Shown here piece after piece: positions 1-7,645 of a stretch of 39,171 nucleotides of DNA. Location: positions 1 through 39,171 of the forward strand of contig UQHS01000017.1 in assembly GCA_900540845.1 (NCBI GenBank), read 5' to 3'. Numbering within the stretch: position 1 is the stretch's first letter; each line of letters begins with the position of its first letter. The DNA comes from an uncultured Collinsella sp. Its GTDB lineage: Bacteria > Actinomycetota > Coriobacteriia > Coriobacteriales > Coriobacteriaceae. The notes beneath the pieces are model-generated. The model made no database searches. It worked only from the letters and a program-made list of their open reading frames with translations, and was not told the DNA's origin. Made by a program: the position numbers and the translations under genes.

Positions 1-1
1 C

Positions 2-634
2 GAGGTCTACGGCGACCTGGCGCTCGACGACCCCGCGCGCTTCACCGAGGAGACGCCGTACAGGCCCTCGAGCCCCTACAGCTCCACCAAGGCGTCCTCG
101 GACATGCTCGTGCGCGCCTGGGCCCGCACCTTCGGCCTGAAGGCCACCATCTCCAACTGCTCCAACAACTACGGCCCCTACCAGCATGTGGAGAAGTTCA
201 TCCCGCGCCAGGTCACCAACCTCATCGACGGGGTGAGGCCCAGGCTCTACGGCGACGGGCGCAACGTCCGCGACTGGATCCACACCGAGGACCACAGCTC
301 CGCCGTCTGGACCATCCTGACCCGCGGCCGCATCGGGGAGACCTACCTCATCGGCGCCGACGGCGAGCGCGACAACCTGACCGTCCTGCGCGAGATCCTG
401 AAGGCCTTCGGCCGCCCCGAGGACGACTTCGACTGGGTGCGCGACCGACCCGGCCACGACCGCCGCTACGCCATCGACGCGTCCAAGCTCCGCCGCGAGC
501 TCGGCTGGGAGCCGAGGCGCACCGACTTCGCCGCCGACCTCGCGGGGACGATCAGCTGGTACCGCGACAACGAGGCCTGGTGGCGCCCGGTCAAGGAGGC
601 CACCGAGGCGCGCTACAGGGCGCAGGGGCAGTAA
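2..634 (+). CDS. rfbB: dTDP-glucose 4,6-dehydratase, 3' part (5' end outside window)
   Basis: This is the C-terminal 210 residues of an extended short-chain dehydrogenase/reductase; the reading frame is open from base 2 and the start lies before the window. The window begins inside the active-site motif (EVYGDL, normally preceded by a Thr-Asp). The catalytic YxxxK follows as YSSTK, then the family blocks NCSNNYGPYQ, EKFIPR, LYGDGRNVRDWIH and a C-terminal RPGHDRRYAIDASK block that fits the nucleotide-sugar pocket. The enzyme converts dTDP-glucose to dTDP-4-keto-6-deoxyglucose in the dTDP-rhamnose pathway, in the cytoplasm. The stop is TAA at 632-634. It is probably the last gene of a surface-polysaccharide cluster to the left, since the next features belong to an unrelated locus. 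GDP-mannose or UDP-glucose dehydratase relatives share the fold, but these motifs fit RfbB best. Confidence 0.9.
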   Translation, partial: EVYGDLALDDPARFTEETPYRPSSPYSSTKASSDMLVRAWARTFGLKATISNCSNNYGPYQHVEKFIPRQVTNLIDGVRPRLYGDGRNVRDWIHTEDHSSAVWTILTRGRIGETYLIGADGERDNLTVLREILKAFGRPEDDFDWVRDRPGHDRRYAIDASKLRRELGWEPRRTDFAADLAGTISWYRDNEAWWRPVKEATEARYRAQGQ

Positions 635-655
635 GGTCATTTGCTCCTTATCAAA

Positions 656-684
656 CAAACATACGTTCGTATCTATGATATAAT
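656..684 (+). promoter_or_regulatory. LexA-type SOS box overlapping a promoter
   Basis: Bases 656-669 read CAAACATACGTTCG. This matches the Gram-positive/actinobacterial LexA box CGAAC-N4-GTTCG at every fixed position but one, with a purine-N-purine-pyrimidine spacer. A consensus -10 TATAAT lies at 679-684, so a repressor on the box would cover the -35 to -10 region. No good -35 hexamer is visible. The promoter reads into the small peptide gene at 742. Confidence 0.55.
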
Positions 685-705
685 GACATCAGCGAACGGG
701 CGGTG

Positions 706-736
706 CCCTCCGAGTCCTTGCGGGGAGATTGGAGGG
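706..736 (+). promoter_or_regulatory. Leader hairpin that can mask the ribosome binding site
   Basis: CCCTCC at 706-711 is the exact complement of GGAGGG at 731-736, which is the Shine-Dalgarno sequence of the peptide starting at 742. Pairing would hide the ribosome site in the mRNA. Such 5' masking is common in type I toxin messages. The 6-bp GC-rich stem with a 19-base loop is seen in the sequence; its function is inferred. Confidence 0.4.
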
Positions 737-741
737 ATCCC

Positions 742-825
742 ATGCGCGCGTTCACACAGCTGTTGCTGACACTCGCAATCGTCATGGCCCTCGCCATCGC
801 GTTGATTGCCCTGTTATTCTTCTAG
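742..825 (+). CDS. 27-residue hydrophobic membrane peptide, candidate SOS-induced type I toxin
   Basis: ATG at 742 follows GGAGGG by five bases and the frame stops with TAG at 823-825. The product starts MRAFTQ and the remaining residues are almost entirely Leu, Ile, Ala, Val, Met and Phe, ending in two Phe. That is one transmembrane helix with a single Arg near the N-terminus. Size and composition resemble TisB, Fst and other type I toxins, although I recognise no family by sequence. Context supports this: a LexA-type box and TATAAT upstream, a hairpin that can mask the ribosome site, and a convergent antisense RNA signal downstream. It could instead be a harmless small membrane protein. The open frame is certain; toxicity is inference. 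Confidence 0.55.
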   Translation: MRAFTQLLLTLAIVMALAIALIALLFF

Positions 826-835
826 CGGCTGGGTG

Positions 836-891
836 ATGCCCGCGAAAAGGGACGAGCCGCCTTGTGGCTAAGGCGGCTCGTCTGTGGGCAT
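836..891 (-). terminator. Hairpin terminator with a U-run on the minus strand
   Basis: A perfect 11-bp stem (851-861 with 872-882, 10-base loop) is extended by a second 8-bp pairing, 836-843 with 884-891, containing one G-U pair. On the minus strand the inner stem is followed by CCTTTT, a normal intrinsic-terminator tail. On the plus strand there is no T-run, but the hairpin lies 25 bases past the peptide stop. It therefore probably ends an antisense transcript and may also end the peptide mRNA. Confidence 0.55.
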
Positions 892-937
892 TGCCCACGT
901 GCCAAATTGCTGCAGGAGGGCTTTAACCTCTTGTTCG
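845..937 (-). ncRNA. Candidate antisense antitoxin RNA converging on the peptide gene
   Basis: On the minus strand a consensus -10 TATACT lies at 948-943, giving an expected start near 936. About 90 bases later the hairpin at 882-851 with its T-run would end the RNA. The transcript would contain CCCTCC, complementary to the GGAGGG ribosome site of the peptide mRNA, and would share the terminator stem with it. This matches the plan of convergent type I systems such as Fst/RNA II. No clear -35 is visible. The RNA is inferred from signals only. Confidence 0.35.
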
Positions 938-1203
938 TTACGAGTATACCCCAAAGCGCCTCCCCGCAGATGCAGGGTGTGCTCGGTCGCACCGAACGCG
1001 GTGCGCACGCGGCGAACGGTAGAGCATCTTGCAGCGTCGGGCGCGTGCGCTTGCCCGCGAGCCTCCTCAAAGCAACGCCCCGACTTAATCCTCGCTTAAT
1101 CTGGGCTGCGGGTGTTCGGCGGGGCGCCACATTGGCCATAATGGATGGATGAACACCACGGTGGTCACGCAAGGCCACGGCATGAATGTGAGAGCGAGGG
1201 CCT
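892..1203 (+). promoter_or_regulatory. Leader region of the first kinase with a Pho-box-like direct repeat
   Basis: No convincing gene is seen between the antisense RNA region and the kinase at 1204. TTAATC occurs at 1085-1090 and again at 1096-1101, an 11-bp period with a 5-bp spacer. That is the geometry of PhoP/PhoB-type binding sites, known in Bacillus as repeats of TTAACA-like hexamers. A possible -10, CATAAT, lies at 1137-1142. A small hairpin, GTGGGC-ATT-GCCCAC, is at 884-898. The rest shows nothing I can name. Confidence 0.4.
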
Positions 1204-2661
1204 ATGTGGAACTCTGGACGACCTTCTGGGCGGACGGGGCATGCTCCCGTGAACCCCATGACGGGCGCGCAGAATGCGCGCCAGGGCGGCCCCACGCCTC
1301 TCGATGGGGCGCCGCAGATGGGCTCCGGCTCTATCGGTGCCTCTCCAGGTCGGGCCGCCGTTTCCAATACCGGTGCCACCCCCGCAGCCGCTTCGGCCGC
1401 GTCGTGCGAGCGCCCTCCGGCAGCGCTGGCCGATGAGCGCATGTTCACCACGACAAACGATTCAATCGACGCGATTCTCCTCAAGTTGCGCGCCGTGCTG
1501 GACAGCCGCATTCTCTCGATCGTGGTGCTCGTGCTCGTATCGTTTGTAGTGGTCGCGCGCGAGAGCTTCCCGCTGTTCCTCGTCGTGGTGCTCATCGGCT
1601 ACATGCTTATCGACCGCTTCATCACCGTGCGCCGGGCGGTCACGCTGGGCGGCTCGGCGTGGTTTGGGGTGCTCGTACTCGGCGACCTGCTTACCATGGG
1701 CATGCCCACCTTCATGCTTGACCTCGACTACCTGTTCATGTTCTGCGGGTTTTTACTTGCGCTTTGCGTATGCGGAGTGTTTTTTACCGGGCGAGCCCTG
1801 TATTACGTGGGGTATGACCGCGGCCAGGCCGTGGCCGACCGCACCATCGCGCGCCACATGGTCGATCGCCTCATCGAGCACCCGGAAAACGTCGCCAATC
1901 TCGATGGCACGTTTCTCGAGGTGGAGGGCGCCATCAACCGCGTGCGCAATCGCGAGCGCCAGGTGGCCGACGCCCTGCGCGATGAGGCCCGCCGCAAGGA
2001 CGATCTCGTCACCTATCTCGCACACGACCTCAAGACCCCGCTTGCCAGCGTGGTGGGCTACCTGTCGCTTCTCGAGGAGGCGCCCGACCTGCCCCAAGAC
2101 CTGCGGGCGCGGTTCACCGGCATCGCGCTCGACAAGGCGCACCGTCTCGACAGCCTTATTGAGGAGTTCTTCGACATCACGCGCTTCGACTTCCACGACA
2201 TTGTGCTCACCCGCGGCTACGTCGACCTCTCGCTGCTGCTCGCGCAGGTGGCGGACGAGTTTTACCCGATCCTCACCGATCAGGGCAAGCAGGTCGAGGT
2301 CGATTCCCCGGCAAGCCTCATCGTGCTCATCGACGGCGACAAGATGGCGCGCGTGTTTAACAACGTGATGAAAAACGCCATCGCCTATAGCTACGAAGGC
2401 TCGACCATTCGCATATTTGCCGAGAGTCGCGACGACGAGGTGGTCGTGCGTTTCGAGAACCAGGGCGACCCGATTCCCGCGCCAAAGCTGGGCGTTATCT
2501 TTGAGAAGTTCTACCGCCTGGACGCCGCCCGCGCGACCAACCGCGGAGGTGCCGGGCTCGGTTTGGCCATTGCGAAGGAAATCGTGGGCGCGCACGGGGG
2601 CACCATCTCGTGTTCGTCCACGCCAGAAAAGACCGTGTTCACCATCGTGCTGCCCGCGTAA
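1204..2661 (+). CDS. VanS-like sensor histidine kinase (orphan)
   Basis: The product is a membrane sensor kinase of 485 residues. After a Gly/Ala/Pro-rich N-terminal stretch come several hydrophobic segments, roughly residues 103-118, 122-137, 150-166 and 175-199. Next is a coiled linker (about 240-268), then the H-box YLAHDLKTPLASVVGYL with phosphoacceptor His about 274. N-box (NNVMKNAIAYS), F-box (FEKFYRLD) and G2-box (GGAGLGLAIAKEIV) follow. The H-box and the ENQGDPIP loop are of the VanS subtype. The ATG at 1204 follows GAGCGAGGG; ATG 1441 would drop 79 weak residues but lacks a ribosome site, so the start is uncertain. No response regulator is adjacent; the nearest is at 3707, beyond pstB. 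The Pho-box-like repeat upstream suggests phosphate control. Confidence 0.85.
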   Translation: MWNSGRPSGRTGHAPVNPMTGAQNARQGGPTPLDGAPQMGSGSIGASPGRAAVSNTGATPAAASAASCERPPAALADERMFTTTNDSIDAILLKLRAVLDSRILSIVVLVLVSFVVVARESFPLFLVVVLIGYMLIDRFITVRRAVTLGGSAWFGVLVLGDLLTMGMPTFMLDLDYLFMFCGFLLALCVCGVFFTGRALYYVGYDRGQAVADRTIARHMVDRLIEHPENVANLDGTFLEVEGAINRVRNRERQVADALRDEARRKDDLVTYLAHDLKTPLASVVGYLSLLEEAPDLPQDLRARFTGIALDKAHRLDSLIEEFFDITRFDFHDIVLTRGYVDLSLLLAQVADEFYPILTDQGKQVEVDSPASLIVLIDGDKMARVFNNVMKNAIAYSYEGSTIRIFAESRDDEVVVRFENQGDPIPAPKLGVIFEKFYRLDAARATNRGGAGLGLAIAKEIVGAHGGTISCSSTPEKTVFTIVLPA

Positions 2662-2718
2662 TCGGCTGCCCATTCGCATCGTTCGCGCGAGGCAGGGTCG
2701 GGCGCGCACCGCCCGGGC

Positions 2719-2771
2719 TTACGGGCTCCTTACAAATGGTTGTCTCGCAGCTGAACTGCGTTAGATATCAT
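2719..2771 (+). promoter_or_regulatory. Pho-box-like repeat and promoter of pstB
   Basis: TTACGG (2719-2724) and TTACAA (2730-2735) repeat at 11 bp with a 5-bp spacer, the same geometry as the repeat before the kinase at 1204. A possible -10, TATCAT, is at 2766-2771. The gene that follows encodes the phosphate-import ATPase, which the Pho regulator classically controls. The repeat is seen; binding is inferred. Confidence 0.45.
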
Positions 2772-2806
2772 CCTCAAAGCTCGATTGCTGTTTTGAGGAG
2801 GACCAG

Positions 2807-3640
2807 GTGAATCGAACCTCGGAGGAAAGCTTCCCTGTCATGGCGTGCGCTGTCGGGGGCAACCTGGACGATGCCGACTCGGGGCGTCACGCCACGTGCC
2901 TGTCCGTGGAGCACGTTAACCTGTTTTACGGCGATCACCAGGCACTCAAGGACGTCTGCATCGACATTCCCGAGCGCGAGATCACGTCATTCATCGGTCC
3001 GTCCGGCTGCGGCAAATCCACGCTCCTGCGCTGCTTCAACCGCATGAACGACTACGTGAAGGGCTGTCGCATCGAGGGCGCCATCAGCCTCTACGGTCAA
3101 AACATCTACGCCGACTTCAACACCACGTTGCTGCGCCAACGTGTTGGCATGGTGTTCCAGCAGCCCAACCCGTTTCCCATGAGCATCTACGACAACGTCG
3201 CCTATGGCCCGCGCGGGCTGGGCATCAAGTGCCGCGGCGAGCTCGACGCGCTGGTGGAGGACTCCCTGCGCCGCGCAGCCCTGTGGGACGAGGTCAAGGA
3301 CAAGCTGAAAGATTCGGGCTTGAGTCTATCGGGCGGCCAGCAGCAGCGCCTGTGCATCGCGCGCGCTATTGCGGTCAAGCCTCAAATCCTGCTCATGGAC
3401 GAGCCGACCTCGGCGCTCGACCCCATCTCAACCGTGCAGATTGAGCAGCTGGCGATGGAACTCAAGCGCGATTACACGCTGGTGGTGGTTACGCACAACA
3501 TGCAGCAGGCGTCGCGAATCTCGGATTCGGTGGCGTTTTTCCTGCTCGGCGAGTTGGTGGAGCACGCCGCGACGGTGGAGATGTTCAGCTCGCCGCGCGA
3601 CCATCGCACAGCCGATTACCTAACCGGCCGTTTTGGATAA
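2807..3640 (+). CDS. pstB: Phosphate ABC transporter ATP-binding protein PstB
   Basis: This is the cytoplasmic ATPase of the high-affinity phosphate importer PstSCAB, 277 residues. It has Walker A GPSGCGKST, the PstB-typical CFNRMND just after it, Q-loop FQQPNPFPMSIYDNV, signature LSGGQQQR, Walker B ILLMDEP and the switch His in VVVTHNMQQA. The GTG at 2807 is preceded by GAGGAGGA; the first 30 or so residues are longer than in typical PstB, and ATG 2839 is an alternative start. The partner genes pstS, pstC, pstA and phoU are not beside it. It sits instead between two histidine kinases and just before a PhoB-type regulator, 66 bases downstream, probably in one transcript. Confidence 0.92.
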   Translation: MNRTSEESFPVMACAVGGNLDDADSGRHATCLSVEHVNLFYGDHQALKDVCIDIPEREITSFIGPSGCGKSTLLRCFNRMNDYVKGCRIEGAISLYGQNIYADFNTTLLRQRVGMVFQQPNPFPMSIYDNVAYGPRGLGIKCRGELDALVEDSLRRAALWDEVKDKLKDSGLSLSGGQQQRLCIARAIAVKPQILLMDEPTSALDPISTVQIEQLAMELKRDYTLVVVTHNMQQASRISDSVAFFLLGELVEHAATVEMFSSPRDHRTADYLTGRFG

Positions 3641-3706
3641 AGGAAAGGCCTGCGCGGCAAGGGGCCAGTGGGTAGAATTGACGAAACGGACGAGGGGTAG
3701 GAACGC

Positions 3707-4384
3707 ATGATTTACTACGTCGAAGACGATGACAACATCCGCGGCCTTGCGCTGTACGCCTTGCGCCAACAGGGTATCGAGGCGGAAGGGTTCGCGTCCG
3801 ACGGCGAGTTCAAGGCCGCCGTCGCGCGCAGGGTACCCGATGCCGTGCTGCTTGATATCATGCTGCCCGACACCGACGGCCTCGAGATCATGCGCCGGCT
3901 CCGCGCCGACCAGGCGACGGCGACGGTGCCCATCATGATGCTGACCGCCAAGGATTCCGAGCTCGATAAGGTCGTTGCGCTCGACGGCGGCGCCGACGAC
4001 TACCTCACCAAGCCGTTCTCGCTTATGGAGTTCACCAGCCGTTGTCGCGCCCTGCTGCGCCGCGGCGGCATGAACACCGCCCCGCAGTCGGAAGTGCTCC
4101 GCGTGAGCGGCATCGAGCTGTACCCCGCTCGGCGCGTCGCCCGCGTATGCGACAGGGAGCTCAAGCTCACGCTGCGCGAATTCGACCTGCTCGAGTATTT
4201 GATGCGCAAGCCCGGTGTGGTGTTCACGCGCGAGTCGTTGCTGCAAAGCGTGTGGGGCTGGGATTTCGACGGCGGGTCGCGCACGGTCGATGTGCACGTG
4301 CAGACGCTCCGCCAAAAGCTCGGCGACCATGCCGATCGCATCGAGACGGTGCGTGGCGTGGGCTATCGCCTGGCCGACCTGTAG
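3707..4384 (+). CDS. OmpR/PhoB-family response regulator
   Basis: A 225-residue DNA-binding response regulator. The receiver domain (about 1-118) has the acidic cluster EDDD, phosphoacceptor Asp 50 in VLLDIMLPD, Thr 80 and Lys 102 in YLTKPF. The C-terminal winged helix (about 130-225) has the family pattern TLREFDLLEYL, VWGWDFDGGSRTVDVHVQTLRQKL and VRGVGYRL. ATG 3707 follows GGTAGGAACGC. It lies 18 bases before the PhoR-type kinase at 4403 and just after pstB. It is therefore most likely the PhoP/PhoB-like regulator of phosphate starvation; the exact role is inferred from context. Confidence 0.88.
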   Translation: MIYYVEDDDNIRGLALYALRQQGIEAEGFASDGEFKAAVARRVPDAVLLDIMLPDTDGLEIMRRLRADQATATVPIMMLTAKDSELDKVVALDGGADDYLTKPFSLMEFTSRCRALLRRGGMNTAPQSEVLRVSGIELYPARRVARVCDRELKLTLREFDLLEYLMRKPGVVFTRESLLQSVWGWDFDGGSRTVDVHVQTLRQKLGDHADRIETVRGVGYRLADL

Positions 4385-4402
4385 CCCGGGCGGCCTGCAC
4401 TC

Positions 4403-5824
4403 ATGGGGGAGAAGGCCAACAACCAGTCGCTTTCCAAGCGCGTGTTTGCGACCATGCTCGCGATCTCGTTCACGACGATCGCCGTGTTCGCCTGCGTGCT
4501 CACTATGTATATGCAGCAGCGATTGGTGCAGTCCAGTTCGGAGGCGCTCGCCAACGAGGCCCGCATCGTCGCGGCGTCGTTGAACACCGCGCCCAGCCAT
4601 CTGTCCATGTTGCGCCGACTCGACCTTGAGAGCGCGCGCGTGACACTGGTGGGCGCAGACGGCGATGTGCTGTACGACAGCGATATGGACGAAAGCAAGA
4701 TGGAGGACCACGGGAATCGCCCCGAGATCGAGGAGGCGCTCCGCACCGGCAGCGGTTCGGCCGATCGCGCCAGCTCGACGTTGGACGAGGTCATGCTGTA
4801 CGAGGCGATACGCCTCGCGGACGGCTCCGTGATCCGACTTGCAAAGAGTGAAGCCGGGTACCTCTCGGTCCTCGCGTCTCTGGCGGGGCCGGTGGCGCTG
4901 CTCACCGCGGCGGGCGTGGTGGTGTCCGTCTTGGTGGCGCGCCGCGAGTCCCGGCGGATTATCGAGCCGCTGCTCGAGGTCGACCTCGACCATCCCCGAC
5001 GCAACGCGCAGAACGCCTATGCGGAAATGGAGCCCATGTTGGAGCGTATCGAAAGCCAGCGGCAGGAGCTCAAGCGCCAGGTTCGCGTGCTCGCCGACAA
5101 CGATCGGATGCGCCGCGAGTTCACCGCCAACATCACACACGAGCTCAAGACGCCGCTCACCACGGTCTCGGGGTATGCGGAGCTGATCGCCAACGGCCTT
5201 GTGACCGACGAGGTCGACCTGCGCGATTTCGGCGGGCGTATCTACCGCGAGGCGGGCAGGCTCACCGCGCTCGTAAACGACATCCTGATGCTGTCCAACC
5301 TCGACGAGGCCGAGCGATCGGATGACGATGCGGCCGCCGCCACGCTTGGCGCGCGGGAGCCGGTCGACGTGCCCTTGTTGCTGGAGGGCATTGCCCAGCG
5401 ACTGGAGCAGGTCGCGTCCCAGGCGCAGGTGACGCTTGAGCTCGTGTGCGAGCCCGCGATGGTCATGGGCGTCTCGCGTCTTTTGGACGAGTTGGTATAT
5501 AACCTCGCGAGCAACGCGATTCGATACAACCGCCCCGGCGGCTTCGTGACGCTCGCCTGCGGGGAGGCCAGCGCGCCGTTCATTCGCGTGTCCGACACGG
5601 GCATCGGCATCGCTCCCGAGGAGCAGGACAAGATTTTCGAGCGGTTTTACCGCGTGGATAAGAGCCGGTCAAAGGCGCGCGGCGGCACGGGCCTCGGCCT
5701 GGCGATCGTCAAGCACGCGGCCGCGTTTCATCATGCGAGCATCGAGGTGGACAGCGAACTGGGCCGCGGGACAACCGTTACGGTGCGCTTCCCGGCTCAA
5801 GAGCTTCCCGAGATTGGGGTATGA
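4403..5824 (+). CDS. PhoR-type sensor histidine kinase
   Basis: A 473-residue membrane kinase and probable partner of the regulator at 3707. A first membrane helix (about 15-37) is followed by an extracytoplasmic domain of about 115 residues that contains a DSD...MEDHGNRPEIEEAL segment typical of PhoR-like sensors, then a second helix (about 155-179). The cytoplasmic part has a linker helix (about 205-235), H-box ITHELKTPLTTVSGYAELI with His 246, N-box LVYNLASNAIRYN, G1 VSDTGIGI, F-box FERFYRVD and G2 GGTGLGLAIVKH. No clear HAMP domain is visible. It probably phosphorylates the upstream regulator in response to phosphate status; the signal is inferred from the neighbouring pstB. Confidence 0.88.
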   Translation: MGEKANNQSLSKRVFATMLAISFTTIAVFACVLTMYMQQRLVQSSSEALANEARIVAASLNTAPSHLSMLRRLDLESARVTLVGADGDVLYDSDMDESKMEDHGNRPEIEEALRTGSGSADRASSTLDEVMLYEAIRLADGSVIRLAKSEAGYLSVLASLAGPVALLTAAGVVVSVLVARRESRRIIEPLLEVDLDHPRRNAQNAYAEMEPMLERIESQRQELKRQVRVLADNDRMRREFTANITHELKTPLTTVSGYAELIANGLVTDEVDLRDFGGRIYREAGRLTALVNDILMLSNLDEAERSDDDAAAATLGAREPVDVPLLLEGIAQRLEQVASQAQVTLELVCEPAMVMGVSRLLDELVYNLASNAIRYNRPGGFVTLACGEASAPFIRVSDTGIGIAPEEQDKIFERFYRVDKSRSKARGGTGLGLAIVKHAAAFHHASIEVDSELGRGTTVTVRFPAQELPEIGV

Positions 5825-5883
5825 GGCGCGCGGCGCACTTCCATACCAGCTATGTAAAATTTCAACCACTTGTCGACGCCAAA

Positions 5884-5924
5884 ACGCTTTAGCGTCTGAG
5901 GGCCGTTTTCGCAGCTTATATACT
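5884..5924 (+). promoter_or_regulatory. Palindrome and -10 element before tal
   Basis: ACGCTTTAGCGT at 5884-5895 is a 12-base near-palindrome (5-bp arms), and a consensus -10 TATACT is at 5919-5924. The -35 region is poor, so an activator or other regulator acting at the palindrome is possible. Confidence 0.3.
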
Positions 5925-5962
5925 GTGTCTTGTGACGAATCATGCCGCGAGGAGGGCCTCTC

Positions 5963-6646
5963 ATGAAATTCTTTATCGACACTGCGGACCTTGATGAGAT
6001 CGCCGAGGCGAAGAGCTGGGGTTGTTTGGCCGGTGTGACGACCAACCCCAGCCTGTACGCGAAAACGGGCGGCAAGCTCGAGGATTTCGAACCCCACATG
6101 CTCGCCATCGCCGAGCTGTGCGAGGGGCTTCCCGTATCCGCGGAGTCGACGGCGACCACCGTCGAGGGCATGGTCGAGGAGGCGCGCCGCCTGTCCGCGC
6201 TCGCCCCGAACATCGTGGTCAAGCTCCCCATCTGCGAAGCCGGCCTGGCCGCTTGCAGGACGCTGGCCGACGAGGGCGTCCGCGTGAACATGACGTTGAT
6301 CTTCTCCGCGACGCAGGCGCTGCTGGCGGCCAACGCGGGCGCCCGCTATATCTCCCCGTTCGTTGGGCGCTACGACGACATCGCGCTCGACGGTCTCGCG
6401 CAGCTAGCCGACGTCATCACGTGTATCAAGAACTACGATTGGTCGGACAAGAACCCCGACGGCCAGGTCGAGATCATCACGGCTTCGGTGCGCACCCCCA
6501 ACCATGTGACGCAGGCGGCGCTCATGGGCGCCGACATCGCGACCGTTCCCATGAAGGCGCTGAAGAAGTGCCTGCACCATCCTCTCACCGATGCCGGATT
6601 GGCGTCTTTTGAGGCCGATTGGGAGAAGGTCAAGGCTGCGCAGTAG
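5963..6646 (+). CDS. tal: Transaldolase, short TalC/fructose-6-phosphate aldolase-like type
   Basis: A 227-residue cytoplasmic enzyme of the short transaldolase class. It begins MKFFIDTADLDEI and carries GVTTNPSL, the Schiff-base lysine in IVVKLP (Lys 87), NMTLIFS and YISPFVGR. The family moves dihydroxyacetone units in the non-oxidative pentose phosphate pathway. ATG 5963 is preceded by GAGGAGGG; the in-frame ATG 5942 lies upstream of that ribosome site and is not used. The split transketolase genes follow, so the two enzymes of the same pathway branch are neighbours. The possibility that it is a fructose-6-phosphate aldolase cannot be settled from sequence alone. Confidence 0.92.
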   Translation: MKFFIDTADLDEIAEAKSWGCLAGVTTNPSLYAKTGGKLEDFEPHMLAIAELCEGLPVSAESTATTVEGMVEEARRLSALAPNIVVKLPICEAGLAACRTLADEGVRVNMTLIFSATQALLAANAGARYISPFVGRYDDIALDGLAQLADVITCIKNYDWSDKNPDGQVEIITASVRTPNHVTQAALMGADIATVPMKALKKCLHHPLTDAGLASFEADWEKVKAAQ

Positions 6647-6703
6647 GGCTGATGGTCAAGCGTTTTATCGCAGGTAGATACCCTTGTTTCGAAAAAGTAG
6701 GTT

Positions 6704-6731
6704 TTGAATTTACCGTTTGCTTTCGCATTAT
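6704..6731 (+). promoter_or_regulatory. Probable promoter of the transketolase operon
   Basis: TTGAAT (6704-6709) and CATTAT (6726-6731) are separated by 16 bases and lie about 70 bases before the start at 6800. The gap 6647-6799 holds no gene. Confidence 0.4.
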
Positions 6732-6799
6732 CGCCCGCTCATGCCGTTATGATGGAGGGCGATATTGCGACACCGCTCACCAACAAGGAGGCTTCTTCC

Positions 6800-7642
6800 A
6801 TGAGCGATGAGGAACTCATCAAGATTGCCAATGAGGTCCGTAAGGGAGTTGTGATTGGGACGCACGCGGCCAAGTCCGGGCACCCCGGCGGCTCCCTGGG
6901 TTCTGCCGACATCATTACCTTCCTCTACTTTGAGGAGATGAACGTCGATCAGTCCGATCCGCGCCGCGCCGACCGCGACCGCTTCGTGCTCTCCAAGGGG
7001 CACTGCGCGCCCGCTTTGTATGCCGCGCTTGCCGAGCGTGGGTTCTTCCCCAAGGAGGACCTCGAGTCTCTTCGCCATGTGGGTTGCCATCTGCAGGGTC
7101 ACCCCAACATGAACGACACCCCCGGCGTCGACATGTCTACGGGCTCCCTTGGCCAGGGCATCTCCGCCGCGGTGGGCATGGCGCTCGCGGCCAAGCACTG
7201 GGGTGACACCTACCGTACCTTCTGCCTGCTGGGCGACGGTGAGATTGAGGAGGGCCAGGTGTGGGAGGCTGCGATGTTCGCCGGCAACCACAATCTCGAC
7301 AATCTCTGCCTCATCGTGGACCACAACGGTCTGCAAATCGACGGAAGCATCGAGGAGGTCAACTCCGCGATGCCCATCACCAACAAGTTCGAGGCCTTCG
7401 GTTTCCATGTGATCGAGCTTGCCGACGGCAACGATATGGCTCAGGTCCGCGCGGCCTTCGACGAGGCCCGCACCGTGAGCGGTAAGCCCGTGTGCATCGT
7501 CGCCGAGACGGTCAAGGGCAAGGGCGTCTCCTTTATGGAGGGCCAGGTGGGCTGGCATGGTAAGGCCCCCAACGACGAGCAGTTCGATCAGGCGATGGCC
7601 GAGCTTGAGGCTGCCCAGGCCGAGCTCGCGAAGGAGGCATAG
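6800..7642 (+). CDS. Transketolase, N-terminal (thiamine-binding) subunit
   Basis: This 280-residue protein corresponds to the thiamine diphosphate pyrophosphate-binding half of transketolase. It has SGHPGGSLGSADI, SKGHCAPALYA, GSLGQGISAAVGMA and the thiamine motif GDGEIEEGQ ending in VDHNGLQIDG. It cannot work without the other half, encoded three bases downstream. ATG 6800 is preceded by AAGGAGG at a good distance; an in-frame start upstream at 6704 has no ribosome site. Transketolase moves two-carbon units between sugar phosphates in the cytoplasm. Two-gene transketolases are known in archaea, clostridia and several anaerobes. The tal gene lies just upstream. Confidence 0.93.
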   Translation: MSDEELIKIANEVRKGVVIGTHAAKSGHPGGSLGSADIITFLYFEEMNVDQSDPRRADRDRFVLSKGHCAPALYAALAERGFFPKEDLESLRHVGCHLQGHPNMNDTPGVDMSTGSLGQGISAAVGMALAAKHWGDTYRTFCLLGDGEIEEGQVWEAAMFAGNHNLDNLCLIVDHNGLQIDGSIEEVNSAMPITNKFEAFGFHVIELADGNDMAQVRAAFDEARTVSGKPVCIVAETVKGKGVSFMEGQVGWHGKAPNDEQFDQAMAELEAAQAELAKEA

Positions 7643-7645
7643 ACA

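Noticed and set aside
3620..5140. Long minus-strand frame over the response regulator and kinase
   Set aside because: The plus strand encodes clear two-component proteins; the minus product is His/Arg-rich without family motifs, a usual GC-rich shadow. The same holds for minus frames over 6728-8695, 14463-16271 and 18520-20334.
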